DNA from: CANJIV01 sp046330225
GTDB lineage: Bacteria; Actinomycetota; Thermoleophilia; Solirubrobacterales; Solirubrobacteraceae
DNA: 64,000 nucleotides
Reading direction: 5' to 3'
NCBI GenBank assembly: GCA_046330225.1
Contig: JAXLTD010000009.1
Span: 88,561 to 152,560, forward strand
Shown here: piece by piece, positions 7,932 through 16,589 of the stretch
How the letters are laid out: the number at the start of each line of letters is the position of its first letter
Numbering within the stretch: position 1 is the first letter of the stretch
Notes under the pieces: model-generated
Told to the model about the DNA's origin: nothing
Seen by the model: the letters and a program-made list of their open reading frames with translations, nothing else
The model's database searches: none
Position numbers and translations under genes: made by a program

Positions 7932-9758
7932 CTACCGGCGAACGAGCACGACGCGGGCGAGCGCCACGGAGCGCCCGCGGGCGTCGGTGGCCGTGCCGCG
8001 CAGCTGGACCGAAAGCGACGGGCGCCGGGCCAGCGCCGTGGCCGCCCGGCGGGCGACCTTCAGGCGGGCCGAGCCGGAGCCGGCGCGGCGCAGCCGAATC
8101 GTCGCGGTCCCGAGGACCGCCGGCTTGCGCCCCTTGACCTTGATGCCGAGGCGCTTCGCCGCCCCGGCGGGGAGCAGCGCGCGCACGCGGCAGGTCGCCG
8201 CGCGGTTGGCCTGGCACACGACCGTCAGGCCCTTGCCGCGCACGTCCTTGAGCCGCTGGATGGGGCGGCCCGCCAGGCTGGCGCTGAGGCCAGCCGCGCC
8301 GGATCCGCCGCCGCCGGTGCCGCCGCCCGTGCCGCCGCCAGTCCCGCCGCCGGTGCCCCCTCCGGTCCCGCCGCCGTCCGAGCCGGGCTCGGTCATCACG
8401 ACTGGAACCGACGCCGTGCCGGTGGCGCCGTAGGAGTCGGTGACGCGGACGCCGACCACGATCGTCCCGCGGTTGGGGTAGCGCCGGGCGACCGAGTTGG
8501 CCAGGCCAGTCGGGGTCTCGTAGCTGCCGTTCCCGTCCAGATCCCAGTCGATGCGCGCCAGCGAGCCGTCGAGGGCCGCCGATCCGGAGGCATCGAAGAG
8601 CACGCTGGAGCCGGCCACGGCCGGATTCGGGAGCGCCCGGATCGCCGCGACCGGCCGGCGTGTCACGAGGACCGGCACGGTCGTCGTCGCGGTGCCGCTG
8701 TCGTTGTCGGTCACCCGCAGGCCGACCGTGTGCGTGCCCGGCGCCGGGAACGCGTGCACGTAGCCGGACGAGGCGCCGCCCGGCGTCTCGAACGTGCCGT
8801 TGCCGTCCAGATCCCAGTCATAGGCGGTGATGGTGCCGTCCGGATCGCTCGACGCCGCCGCGGTGAGCGGCGAGGGCACGCCGACGATCGTCGGCGGGGA
8901 GGCTGAGAACGCGGCCGTCGGCGACTGGTTCTGCACCGTGATCGCCAGCGGCGCGCTCACGACTCGGGCGCCCGAGTCGTCCGTCACGCGCACGCGCACG
9001 TTGACGGTCCGCTTCGAGGGCCAGCTCGCGCTCACCGAACTGCTCGTGGTCGAGCTCGCGTCCGCTGGGCCAGTGAAGGCGCCGTCGCCGTCCAGGTCCC
9101 ACTCGTACTTGGCAATCGCCCCGTCCGGGTTCGTCGCGTTCGCCGTGAGCGTGACGGGCGCGCGCGAGAGCGGCGTCGTGTCGGTGGACGCGGCGGAGAC
9201 GGTCGTGTTCGTGACGTTGAGCTCGACGGTCGTGCCGTCGGTGAGCGGCGTCGGCGAGTCGTGGTCGGTCACCCGCAGGCGGACGATGTGGCGTCCGCGG
9301 GCGTAGGTCTGCGCCGCCAGCGTCGCCGGGCCGGTCTGGAAGTTGCCGTCCCCGAGGACGTCCCACTCGTAGCTCGTGATCGCCGGCGCCGGATTCGTCG
9401 GATCGTCGGGGTCCGCCGAACTGGTCCCGTCCAGCGACACCGTGGCCGTTCCGCCTGGAGCGCTCACGACGCCGCCGGGTGCCGTCACCGTGCCCGGCGC
9501 CGGGGCAACGCTCGGCGGTGCCGGCGTGATGACCAGGGCGGCATCCGGATAGTGCGGGCAGGCCGGCGCCGAGTCGATGAGCGCCGCGCCCAGCGCGAAG
9601 ATCGTCGTGGTCTGGCTGCCGTCGTCCCCGCAGGCGGCCCGCACCCGCTGCGCGACGAACAGGGCGCCGATCAGCGCCAGCAGCGCCGCGCTGGCGGCAA
9701 TGGCCAGGGCACGGGGCCCCGGACGCCGGGCACTGGTCGATCGCGGTCGGGCGGCCAT
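7932..9758 (-). CDS. Secreted or surface PKD-repeat protein
   Basis: The 608-residue product has an N-terminal Arg-rich stretch and a membrane segment (about residues 16-40), then four tandem PKD-type beta-sandwich domains of about 90 residues. Each carries the hallmark Y-x-W-D-(L/V)-D-G-(N/D)-G block (YEWDVLGDGNF, YEWDLDGDGAF, YDWDLDGNGTF, IDWDLDGNGSYE) and closes with RVTD. A GGGT repeat spacer (about residues 464-490) leads into a basic C-terminal domain of about 110 residues with RVRALLPAGAAKRLGIKVKGR. PKD domains mediate protein or carbohydrate contacts at the cell surface. The GGGT linker is encoded by a short tandem DNA repeat (about 8310-8375), which may vary in length between strains. 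Confidence 0.82.
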   Translation of the reverse strand: MAARPRSTSARRPGPRALAIAASAALLALIGALFVAQRVRAACGDDGSQTTTIFALGAALIDSAPACPHYPDAALVITPAPPSVAPAPGTVTAPGGVVSAPGGTATVSLDGTSSADPDDPTNPAPAITSYEWDVLGDGNFQTGPATLAAQTYARGRHIVRLRVTDHDSPTPLTDGTTVELNVTNTTVSAASTDTTPLSRAPVTLTANATNPDGAIAKYEWDLDGDGAFTGPADASSTTSSSVSASWPSKRTVNVRVRVTDDSGARVVSAPLAITVQNQSPTAAFSASPPTIVGVPSPLTAAASSDPDGTITAYDWDLDGNGTFETPGGASSGYVHAFPAPGTHTVGLRVTDNDSGTATTTVPVLVTRRPVAAIRALPNPAVAGSSVLFDASGSAALDGSLARIDWDLDGNGSYETPTGLANSVARRYPNRGTIVVGVRVTDSYGATGTASVPVVMTEPGSDGGGTGGGTGGGTGGGTGGGTGGGGSGAAGLSASLAGRPIQRLKDVRGKGLTVVCQANRAATCRVRALLPAGAAKRLGIKVKGRKPAVLGTATIRLRRAGSGSARLKVARRAATALARRPSLSVQLRGTATDARGRSVALARVVLVRR

Positions 9759-9854
9759 CGGTCCCCCATCGGCCTTCGGACGGGCCCGGGCAACCCCTGT
9801 GCAGCAGAAACCGTCGATCCGTCCAGGTCCGGCGGACGCGGCTCAGGACCGCGC

Positions 9855-10076
9855 TCAGGCGGTCGGGGCGCTCCCCGCCGAGCCGCCGGCGGCGGGATCC
9901 CCCGCGCCGGCGTGGTCCTGGGCGTTGCGCCCGGCGATCGTGACGCCGGTCCCGTCGCACCACGGGCACGGGATCGCGTGCGGCGTCCCGCCCAGGCCCG
10001 AGGTCACCCGCCCGGAGCCCCGGCACGGGGCGCAGGGCGCGGGCGCGGCGGCGGTCTCGGTGTCCTGGGCGGCCAT
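9855..10076 (-). CDS. Small protein with two DnaJ-type CxxCxGxG zinc motifs
   Basis: A 73-residue protein starting at ATG 10076 contains CAPCRGSGRV and CPWCDGTGV, two copies of the CxxCxGxG motif that in DnaJ binds one zinc between a pair of motifs. The N-terminus and the Gly/Ala-rich tail look disordered. No other domain is present. It might be a small zinc-binding adaptor. It lies upstream of the PKD gene on the same strand, with a 96-base gap, and divergently from the secreted protein at 10232. Confidence 0.6.
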   Translation of the reverse strand: MAAQDTETAAAPAPCAPCRGSGRVTSGLGGTPHAIPCPWCDGTGVTIAGRNAQDHAGAGDPAAGGSAGSAPTA

Positions 10077-10231
10077 CGGGCGAGCGAGGGTAGCGCTCCG
10101 CGGCGGCCAGCGGCGGCGGCAACCGGAGCGGCGGCCCGCCCAAGCCGGATAGGGTCCTCCCGCGGCGCCGGCTGGAGGGCCGCCCGCCGCACGGAAAGAG
10201 CACCCCGGGAGCACCCCAGAGGAGGAAGTCC

Positions 10232-11830
10232 ATGCATCGCGCGTTTCGCAGCGCGGGAATCGCCGCCGTCACGGCGGCGGCCGCCGCGCTCGCCGTCCCG
10301 GCCGCCGCCTCGGCAGTGGTCGCCAAGGCCGTCCCGATCGCCCCGACCGGGCCGGGGGCGACCGTCCCCGCGTACGTCGGGTCGGCCGCGAAGTCCAAGC
10401 CGGTCAGCGGCGTCATCCCCGCGTGGCAGCACCCGCTCATGGCCGCCAACCCGAAGAACGGCGTCCACAACGATGCCTGGCAGACGGACAACTACACCGC
10501 GATCTCCGGCCCGCTCGGCCGCAGCCCGCAGGTCCTCTCCTCCGGATTCGGCCGCACCTGCATCACGCTGACCTTCGACCGCAAGGGCCGCCTCATCGGC
10601 TCGTGCACGAACCTCAGCCTGGGACCCGCGCTCTACATGCTCGACCCCGTGACGCTGGACACGCTGGCCTTCCTCCAGCTCCCGTTCGTGCCGCCGCCCG
10701 CGGGCACGAACCCCGCGCTGAACACGACGGGCGGCGCGTACTTCTACCTCGACAACCGCGACCGCGTCGTCGTGGCCTCGGCCGACCGCCGGATCCTCGT
10801 CGTCGCCTCCGAGGACGTCGGCGGCACGCCGCGGTTCCGCCAGGTCGCCTCCTACGACCCCAAGCCCTGCCTGCAGCCCGACGAGCGGATGCCCTCGACG
10901 CTGCCGGACCCGAAGGGCCGCTACTGGTTCGTCGGCCGCTCGAAGGGCACCGTCGGCATCCTCGACCCGAAGACCGGGCGCTGCGGCTCGGTGCTGCTCA
11001 ACGAGGAGATCGAGAACTCCTTCGCCGTCTCGAGCGAGGGCGTCTACATCGTCACCGACAAGGCGATGTACAAGTTCCGCGGCAGCGCCGGCCTGAAGCC
11101 GAAGCTCGTCTGGAAGTCGGTCTACCGCAACGTCGGCATCGCGAAGCCGGGCCAGATCAACGCCGGCTCGGGCACGACCCCGACGCTCATCTGGGGCGAC
11201 AAGCCGGCGAAGGGCACCACGGCCCCCGCCTACGTGGCCGTGACCGACAACGCCGATCCGATGGACGTCGTCGTCTACCGCGCCGGCGACCGCCTGGCCC
11301 GCGGCCAGAAGCGCGTGGTCTGCCAGGTGCCGGTGTTCCGCAAGGGCGCCAGCGACACCGAGAACTCGCTCATCGCGATCGGCCACTCGCTGATCGTGGA
11401 GAACAACTACGGCTACGACCTCGGGAAGTGGAACGACGTCCTGCCGGGCGGGGTCACGCTCGGGGGCGACCGCAACCTGGTCAGCGAGCCCGGCATCAGC
11501 CGGGTCGACATCAAGCCGGGCGGCGCCGGGTGCGTGAAGCGGTGGACGAACACCACGGTGCGGGCCCCGTCGGTCGTGCCGAAGGGCGACGCCGCCAACG
11601 GCCTCGTCTACACGTTCGAGAACGTGAAGGACTCGAGCGGCGCCGATCCCTGGTACTGGAGCGCCCTGGACTACCGGACCGGCAAGTCCGTCTGGAAGCG
11701 GCTGGCCGGTGCCGGCGGCCTCTTCAACAACCACTACGCCGGGATCGCTCTCGGCCGCAACCCGCGGACGGGCAAGTCGACGGCCTACGTCGGCGGCATC
11801 GGCGGCGTGATGGCGGTGCGCGACCGCTGA
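10232..11830 (+). CDS. Secreted protein of unknown function, probable beta-propeller
   Basis: The 532-residue protein has a Sec-type signal (MHRAFRSAGIAAV, an Ala-rich core, cut near ASA) and a strong ribosome site (GAGGAGG). The body has repeated blade-like units of 40-50 residues, such as LTFDRKGRLIGSCTNLS, YLDNRDRVVVASADRRILVV, LPDPKGRYWFVGRSKGTVG, FAVSSEGVYIVTDKAMYKF and YWSALDYRTGKSVWKRL, resembling PQQ/YVTN-type propellers. No catalytic signature is evident. It ends against a bidirectional hairpin shared with the convergent DUF3089 gene. Confidence 0.6.
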   Translation: MHRAFRSAGIAAVTAAAAALAVPAAASAVVAKAVPIAPTGPGATVPAYVGSAAKSKPVSGVIPAWQHPLMAANPKNGVHNDAWQTDNYTAISGPLGRSPQVLSSGFGRTCITLTFDRKGRLIGSCTNLSLGPALYMLDPVTLDTLAFLQLPFVPPPAGTNPALNTTGGAYFYLDNRDRVVVASADRRILVVASEDVGGTPRFRQVASYDPKPCLQPDERMPSTLPDPKGRYWFVGRSKGTVGILDPKTGRCGSVLLNEEIENSFAVSSEGVYIVTDKAMYKFRGSAGLKPKLVWKSVYRNVGIAKPGQINAGSGTTPTLIWGDKPAKGTTAPAYVAVTDNADPMDVVVYRAGDRLARGQKRVVCQVPVFRKGASDTENSLIAIGHSLIVENNYGYDLGKWNDVLPGGVTLGGDRNLVSEPGISRVDIKPGGAGCVKRWTNTTVRAPSVVPKGDAANGLVYTFENVKDSSGADPWYWSALDYRTGKSVWKRLAGAGGLFNNHYAGIALGRNPRTGKSTAYVGGIGGVMAVRDR

Positions 11831-11840
11831 GGCGGCGCGG

Positions 11841-11867
11841 GGCGGCGGCGCACCCGGCGCCGCCGCC
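11841..11867. terminator. Bidirectional terminator hairpin
   Basis: An 11-bp perfect stem (GGCGGCGGCGC with GCGCCGCCGCC, 5-base loop) lies in the 42-base gap between two converging genes (stops at 11830 and 11873). No T-run is present on either side, as is common in high-GC actinobacteria. Confidence 0.6.
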
Positions 11868-11872
11868 CGCGT

Positions 11873-13021
11873 TCAGTGCTGCGCTGCCGCGTACGCCGCC
11901 GCCTGCGCCTTGACGAGGCCGACGAGGTTCCCGAGCGCGATGTTCGCGTCGACGAGGTGCAGGCCCCACGTGGCGTCCGGCACCGGCCGGAGGCCGGGCG
12001 TGCCGCTGATCCGCAGGACGCTGGCGCCGCCCGCGGTCGAGCAGCGGGCCGTGTAGCCGCCGCGGTACTCGACCCACGGGGTCGTGGCCGCGGTCTTCGG
12101 CGTGCCGACGGCGGTCGTGGCCAGCCCGATCACGGTGCCCGGGGCAAAGGGCGCGGTCGGATAGGCGGTAGCGAGCCTCCCGGCACCGCCCCCCAGCGCC
12201 GCCGGGTTGGTGCAGAGCACCTGGCTGCCGGGCTTGCGGGGGAGGTCGAAGCCGCGCAGACGGCTGTCGGCCCGGCCGAAGATGGCGTTCGCCGGGGGCG
12301 TCGCGTTGAAGGTCGAGAACGCGACGACGCAGCCGAGCTGGCGGCGGGACCGGCAGGCCGTGACGTGCGCGAAATCGCCGCCGATCCCGGTCCCGCGCTT
12401 CACCAGCACGTTGCCGCCGAGCAGGATCGCCGAGACGAGCCGCCGGCGCACCGCCGGCTTCGGATCGACCTCCGTGGCCACGAGGCGGCGCAGCACGAAC
12501 GTCCCCTGGGAGTGCCCGATGAGCACGACGCCGCGGCCCCGGTTGTACCGGGCGAGGTACTCGCGCCAGGCGGCGCGGACGTCGGCGTAGACGGTCGCCC
12601 GCATCGCGGCCGTGACGGTCGCGGGGTTGTTGAGCCCCTGGATCGTGATCTGGCGGTACATCGGCGCGTAGACGCGGCACTGCTGCGAGTAGCGCGCGGC
12701 CTGGTAGAGCGCGATCGAGCGCTGCTCAGGGTCGATGCGCAGCGTGGCCTGGGGCGTCTTCTGGTCGCTGACCGTCGGGTAGACGTAGAAGCAGTCGATC
12801 TTCGGCGAGCGGACGCTCGCCGGGGTCTCGACGCGCAGGCTGGCGCCCGTCGCGGAGATGAGCGTCGTGCGCTGGCTGGGAGCGCAGGGGTTCGCCGGCT
12901 GTCCGGGCTTGCACAGCCACACGGTGGCGGCGTGTGCGCCAGCGGGGCTGGCGAGGACGATGGCGGCGGCGAGGGCGAAGCCGGCGAGAGCGGCGGCGCG
13001 GCGGGAGGAGATTGGGGTCAT
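11873..13021 (-). CDS. Secreted DUF3089-family alpha/beta hydrolase
   Basis: The 382-residue product starts at ATG 13021 with a signal peptide (MTPISSRRAAALAGFALAAA to AGAHAA). The mature protein opens with VWLCKPGQPANPC and carries the DUF3089 blocks IDCFYVYPTVS, YSQQCRVYAPMYRQ and the nucleophile elbow IGHSQGT (Ser171). This matches extracellular lysophospholipase/esterase-like hydrolases common in actinobacteria. Six or more cysteines suggest disulfides outside the cell. Substrate unknown. Longer in-frame starts upstream lack a signal peptide, so the ATG at 13021 is preferred. Confidence 0.82.
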   Translation of the reverse strand: MTPISSRRAAALAGFALAAAIVLASPAGAHAATVWLCKPGQPANPCAPSQRTTLISATGASLRVETPASVRSPKIDCFYVYPTVSDQKTPQATLRIDPEQRSIALYQAARYSQQCRVYAPMYRQITIQGLNNPATVTAAMRATVYADVRAAWREYLARYNRGRGVVLIGHSQGTFVLRRLVATEVDPKPAVRRRLVSAILLGGNVLVKRGTGIGGDFAHVTACRSRRQLGCVVAFSTFNATPPANAIFGRADSRLRGFDLPRKPGSQVLCTNPAALGGGAGRLATAYPTAPFAPGTVIGLATTAVGTPKTAATTPWVEYRGGYTARCSTAGGASVLRISGTPGLRPVPDATWGLHLVDANIALGNLVGLVKAQAAAYAAAQH

Positions 13022-13076
13022 GGGCGCCAGCCTAGCCACCGCCGCCAGCCTTCGAGCTGGCATCGAGCGGCGGGAT

Positions 13077-13571
13077 TCACACGTCCAGCGAGTAGTCCAG
13101 CCAGCGCTCGTCGCGCTCGCCGCCCACCCGGTCATAGACCTTCTGCGCACGGACGTTGTCGCGCGCCGTCACCCAGGCCAGGGCGACCGCGCCCCGCTGC
13201 GCGCAGCGGGCCCGGCAGGCCTCGATCAGCGCCTCGGCCGCCCCGGACCCGCGCCCGTCGGCGGCCACGAAGAGGTCGTTCATCACGCCAAGCCGCCCGC
13301 CGGACGTCGTCGACCACGTCCAGAAGAGCGTGGCGAAGCCGACGGCCCGGCCATCGCCGTCCCGGGCCAGGAACTGGACCCCTTCGGTCTCCGGATCAGC
13401 GATCAGGGCGTGCGAGAGCGACCGCATCGCCTCATCGGTCGGTCCGGCGCCCGGAGCGATCAGCGGCGCGTCGGCCGGGGAGGACTCGTAGAAGTCCAGG
13501 TAGCTGCGGACGAGCGGCAGCAGCTCGCCGAGGTCGGCCTCGCCGACGGGCGTGACGGTCACATCGGGCAT
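13077..13571 (-). CDS. GNAT-family N-acetyltransferase
   Basis: A 164-residue single GNAT domain. The acetyl-CoA-binding motif A is visible as MNDLFVAADGRGSGAAEALI (Q/R-x-x-G-x-G/A type), preceded by the beta-strand AVGFATLFWTW and followed by VTARDNVRAQKVYDRVGG, a typical motif B ending in the family's tyrosine. The acceptor substrate cannot be told. The ATG at 13571 gives a complete N-terminal VTPVGEADLGELLPLV strand; longer in-frame starts extend into the neighbouring gene. Confidence 0.85.
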   Translation of the reverse strand: MPDVTVTPVGEADLGELLPLVRSYLDFYESSPADAPLIAPGAGPTDEAMRSLSHALIADPETEGVQFLARDGDGRAVGFATLFWTWSTTSGGRLGVMNDLFVAADGRGSGAAEALIEACRARCAQRGAVALAWVTARDNVRAQKVYDRVGGERDERWLDYSLDV

Positions 13572-13617
13572 GCGCCCATCCTCTCGCAGGCGGGCACGCG
13601 GCGCCAACCGGGGGGCC

Positions 13618-14229
13618 CTACGGCGCGGCGGACGCCGCGGCCTCGGCCCGCTCGCGGGCGAGGTCCAGCAGGCCGTCGACCAGCACGTGGGCGCCCGATC
13701 CCACGCCGAAGGTCCAGTAGCGCCGGAACCAGCGGCGCGCGTGCTCGTCGGTCGTGGCCGTGCGCATGACGCCCGAGAGGAGCGTCCGCCCCGGCTCGAG
13801 CGCGCGCACCGACAGCGAGTAGACGGTCTTGGCATAGCCGGGCTGGGAGAAGTCCTTGAACTCGTCCGGGCCCACCTCGGCGAAGTCGATCACCGGCCGC
13901 CAGAACTTCCCGACCAGCCCGAGCGCGATCTCCTCCCCGGGACGCTCGCCGAGCCGGATCCAGCCGCCCTCGGCCACCGGCGCGTCCGCGAGCTCCTCGA
14001 GCCGCAGGCTGGCCGGCATCTCGGGCGCGTGCTCGCCGTGCAGGGCGTGAGCGGCGAGGTCGGGGAGCATCCGCAGGCCCCCGAGCATCCCGACCATCGG
14101 CTTGCGCCGCCCCACCTCGATGAGGTCCACCTCGGTCAGCGCCGTCCAGGCCGCCGCCACGTCCGCGGCGGCGACGGTGGCCACGGAGTCCGAGACGTCG
14201 TAGGCGGGCAGGAAGTCGTCGACGAGCAC
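13618..14229 (-). CDS. Hypothetical protein (possible SRPBCC-like fold)
   Basis: A soluble 203-residue protein I do not recognise by name. It begins MLVDDFLPAYDVSDSVATVAAAD. Its best-marked region is ALGLVGKFWRPVIDFAEV ... YAKTVYSLSVRALEPGRTLLSGVMRTATTDEHARRWFRRYW, a strand-rich layout ending in a helix, suggestive of a lipid- or ligand-binding SRPBCC/START-like fold (inference). No signal peptide. It precedes the GNAT gene with a 46-base gap, so the two may be co-transcribed. Confidence 0.5.
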   Translation of the reverse strand: MLVDDFLPAYDVSDSVATVAAADVAAAWTALTEVDLIEVGRRKPMVGMLGGLRMLPDLAAHALHGEHAPEMPASLRLEELADAPVAEGGWIRLGERPGEEIALGLVGKFWRPVIDFAEVGPDEFKDFSQPGYAKTVYSLSVRALEPGRTLLSGVMRTATTDEHARRWFRRYWTFGVGSGAHVLVDGLLDLARERAEAAASAAP

Positions 14230-14370
14230 CCCTCCAGGGTCGCTGACCGCCGGCGCCGGCGCGTCCGCAGATTGCCCGGCCCGCCCCGCGTGCTTCTCCG
14301 CAGCCGGTTGTGCGGGTCAGGGCGGCGCAGTAGCGTGACCCGGCAGGTCCATCGCTCCGGAGGGAACGCC

Positions 14371-14967
14371 ATGACGCCAGCCCGACTCGCCGCCGTCCTC
14401 CTAGGTGCAGCCGCCGCGACCGCCCTCGCCGCCGGCACCGCCCAGGCCCGCAACCACTGTGCCCGCTCCGGGACCCAGACGCTGCGGTCGACGCCCCTCT
14501 TGCGGGTCTACGTCGACCCGGACCTCGCTGCCGCCTACGTCTGCCTGCGCGCCTCGGGCCGCCGGACGTTGCTCTACGACGACGACGGCCTCTACTCGTC
14601 GGGGGCGGTCGCCGCGGTGGCCGGCCGGTTCGTGGCCTACGCGTTCGATGAGATCCCCGCCTGCAAGGACACCTGCCCGCCCGGTGTCACCGGCGCCAGC
14701 GGCACGGCCGTGGCGAACGCTGCCACCGGCCGGGTCCGTCAGCTCGAGGCATACGTGGTCGCGAAGGTCGTGCTCGCCGCCTCGGGTGCCGTCGCCTGGC
14801 TCTCCCCGCCATCGCCCGGCTTCGGGATCCGCAGGCTGTGGATCTGGAACGCCGCCGGCCGCCGGCTCCTCGACCAGGGCCAGATCGCCCCCGCTTCGCT
14901 GCTGCGCAGCGGCGGGCGGCTGCGCTGGACGACCGGGACGGCGGCCCATTCGGTGCGGATGCCCTAG
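14371..14967 (+). CDS. Small secreted protein of unknown function
   Basis: A 198-residue protein with a Sec signal (MTPARLAAVLLGAAAATALAAGTAQA) and a GGAGGG ribosome site. The mature part has alternating strands (LLRVYVDPDLAAAYVCLRASGRRTLLYDDDG, VAAVAGRFVAYAFDE, VVAKVVLAASGAVAWL, RLWIWNAAGRRLLDQG) resembling part of a beta-propeller, with cysteines at CARSG, YVCLR and ACKDTCPPG. Possibly a wall or surface binding protein. It is followed 27 bases later by the L,D-transpeptidase gene on the same strand. Confidence 0.55.
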   Translation: MTPARLAAVLLGAAAATALAAGTAQARNHCARSGTQTLRSTPLLRVYVDPDLAAAYVCLRASGRRTLLYDDDGLYSSGAVAAVAGRFVAYAFDEIPACKDTCPPGVTGASGTAVANAATGRVRQLEAYVVAKVVLAASGAVAWLSPPSPGFGIRRLWIWNAAGRRLLDQGQIAPASLLRSGGRLRWTTGTAAHSVRMP

Positions 14968-14994
14968 CCGCCCCTGGCCGGTACGGTCCGTCGC

Positions 14995-15939
14995 GTGGTC
15001 CTGCGCACCTTGACGGTCGCCGCCGGGATGACGGCGATCCTCGCCGTCGCGCCGGCTGCCGCCGTGGCCGCCCGTCCGAACGTCCGCCTCGCCGGCGTGC
15101 ATGCGATGGACGGCCGCATGGTCGGACTCGCCGCCGCCCGCTTCACGGTGCGCGGCCGGGTCCCGCCGGCCCGCGCCGGCGGTTCCGCCGAGATCGCCTT
15201 CCGGCGGAGCGGGCGCGCGGTCAAGGTCGCCCGCCTCCAAATCGGCCCGGACGGCCGCTTCGCGGCACGGTTCCGGCCGGGGATGCCGGGACAGATCACG
15301 GTCCGCATCCGCACCGACGGGCTGGCGACCGCCTGGCGGCGGGTCCTCGTGCTCCGGCCGCTCGCTGCCCCGGGCGAGCGCGGGCCGCACATCCGGTTCC
15401 TGCAGCAGCGCCTGGCGGCGCTCGGCTACCAGGCCCCCGCGACCGGACGCCTCGACGGAGCCGCGCAGCGCGCAGTGCTCGCCTTTCGCAAGGTGAACGG
15501 GCTGCTGCGCGTCACGAACGCGTCACGGGCGGTCTTCGGCCTGGCCGCCGCCGGCCGCGGCGGGTTCCCGGTGCGCTTCCCCCGCCACGGGCGCCACGTC
15601 GAGGGCGACCTCACCCGCCAGGTGCTCGCGCTCGTCGAGCCCGGCGGGCGCGTGCACCGCATCTACCCGATCTCCTCCGGCCGCCCCGGCCTCCGGACCC
15701 CGACCGGCACCTTCCGGGTCTTCAGCCACCACTGGGGCTGGCGCGGCGGCATGCTGGACGGGAGCTACTTCGTGCACTCCCAGGGCTTCACCTGCGGCAT
15801 CCACGGCTACCCGTGGGTGCCGACCTATCCGGCCAGCCACTGCTGCCTGCGCGTCCCGATCCCCGACGCCCACCACATCCGCTGGTGGGTGCACCTCGGG
15901 ACGGTGGTCGACGTGTATCACCGGCCATACTCGCGCTGA
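14995..15939 (+). CDS. Secreted L,D-transpeptidase (YkuD) with peptidoglycan-binding domain
   Basis: The 314-residue exported protein starts at GTG with a signal peptide ending near AAAVAA. An N-terminal beta domain (about residues 30-115) precedes a PG_binding_1 helical domain (GPHIRFLQQRLAALGYQAP, about 126-175) and a C-terminal YkuD catalytic domain. The active-site block reads HGYPWVPTYPASHCCLRVP, giving the H-x-S-H-x-C-x-R pattern with the nucleophile in the Cys-Cys pair. Such enzymes make 3-3 crosslinks or attach proteins to peptidoglycan. It is adjacent to a one-base-separated VOC gene. Confidence 0.88.
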   Translation: MVLRTLTVAAGMTAILAVAPAAAVAARPNVRLAGVHAMDGRMVGLAAARFTVRGRVPPARAGGSAEIAFRRSGRAVKVARLQIGPDGRFAARFRPGMPGQITVRIRTDGLATAWRRVLVLRPLAAPGERGPHIRFLQQRLAALGYQAPATGRLDGAAQRAVLAFRKVNGLLRVTNASRAVFGLAAAGRGGFPVRFPRHGRHVEGDLTRQVLALVEPGGRVHRIYPISSGRPGLRTPTGTFRVFSHHWGWRGGMLDGSYFVHSQGFTCGIHGYPWVPTYPASHCCLRVPIPDAHHIRWWVHLGTVVDVYHRPYSR

Positions 15940-15940
15940 G

Positions 15941-16381
15941 ATGGCGATTCAGCGGATGGACAACGTGCTCATCGTGGTCGACGACCTCGAGGCGGCGAAG
16001 GCGTTCTTTGCCGAGCTTGGCCTGGAGATGGAAGGCGAGATGCCGGTGCAGGGGCGCTGGGTTGACCTCGTCGTCGGGCTCGACGACGTCCGGGCCGACA
16101 TCGCCGTGCTGCGAACCCCGGACGGCCACAGCCGAATCGAGCTGACGAAGTTCCACGCTCCGCCGGCGGTGAGGGCCGAGCCGGATCCCGCGCCCGCGAA
16201 CACGCTGGGCATCCGCCGCATCATGTTTGCGGTCGACGACGTCGACGACGTCGTGGCTCGCCTGCGCAGCCACGGTGCCGAGCTCGTCGGCGAGATCGCC
16301 CAGTACGAGGACATCTACCGGCTCTGCTACATCCGCGGCCCCGAGGGCATCCTCATCGGGCTGGCCGAGCGGCTCGGCTGA
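15941..16381 (+). CDS. VOC (glyoxalase/bleomycin-resistance-like) family protein
   Basis: A 146-residue protein with two beta-alpha-beta-beta-beta modules: MDNVLIVVDDLEAAKAFFAELGLEMEGEM and GIRRIMFAVDDVDDVVARLRSHGAELVGE. C-terminal ICYIRGPEGILIGLAE-like strands end in the usual Glu. The first metal-ligand His of glyoxalase I is replaced (MDNV), so the metal chemistry is uncertain. It starts one base after the transpeptidase stop. Its stop codon is 21 bases from the left target duplication of the transposon. Confidence 0.85.
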   Translation: MAIQRMDNVLIVVDDLEAAKAFFAELGLEMEGEMPVQGRWVDLVVGLDDVRADIAVLRTPDGHSRIELTKFHAPPAVRAEPDPAPANTLGIRRIMFAVDDVDDVVARLRSHGAELVGEIAQYEDIYRLCYIRGPEGILIGLAERLG

Positions 16382-16402
16382 ACGGCGAGGGCGGCCCCCG
16401 CC

Positions 16403-16407
16403 CCCGC
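16403..16407. repeat. Left copy of 5-bp target-site duplication (CCCGC)
   Basis: CCCGC directly precedes the terminal TGT of the element and is repeated exactly after the terminal ACA (38641-38645). A 5-bp duplication is the hallmark of Tn7-family transposition. Confidence 0.92.
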
Positions 16408-16498
16408 TGTTCGGTCCGCACGAAGTTGGCGGATGCGAGGCCCGAGAATGGGCCAGTCCGCCAAAGTTGGCGGCAGCCCAGTCCGCTGAAGTTGGCGA
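16408..16498. repeat. Transposon left end: terminal repeat plus three spaced TnsB-site-like repeats
   Basis: Three direct copies of GTCCGC(N2-3)AAGTTGGCG(G/A) occur at 16414-16432, 16456-16473 and 16481-16498. This spaced, three-site layout is that of the Tn7 left end. The same repeat occurs inverted at the right end. Confidence 0.9.
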
Positions 16499-16589
16499 GC
16501 GTCCACTGCGCCGTGCCCGAGGCGTAGCTGCCGCTTAGAACTGGAACCGCAGGCTCGGGGGCGGCCCACATGGCGCTGAAACCCGGACG

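Noticed and set aside
8310..8375. A CRISPR-like or regulatory tandem repeat
   Set aside because: It encodes the in-frame GGGT linker of the PKD protein.
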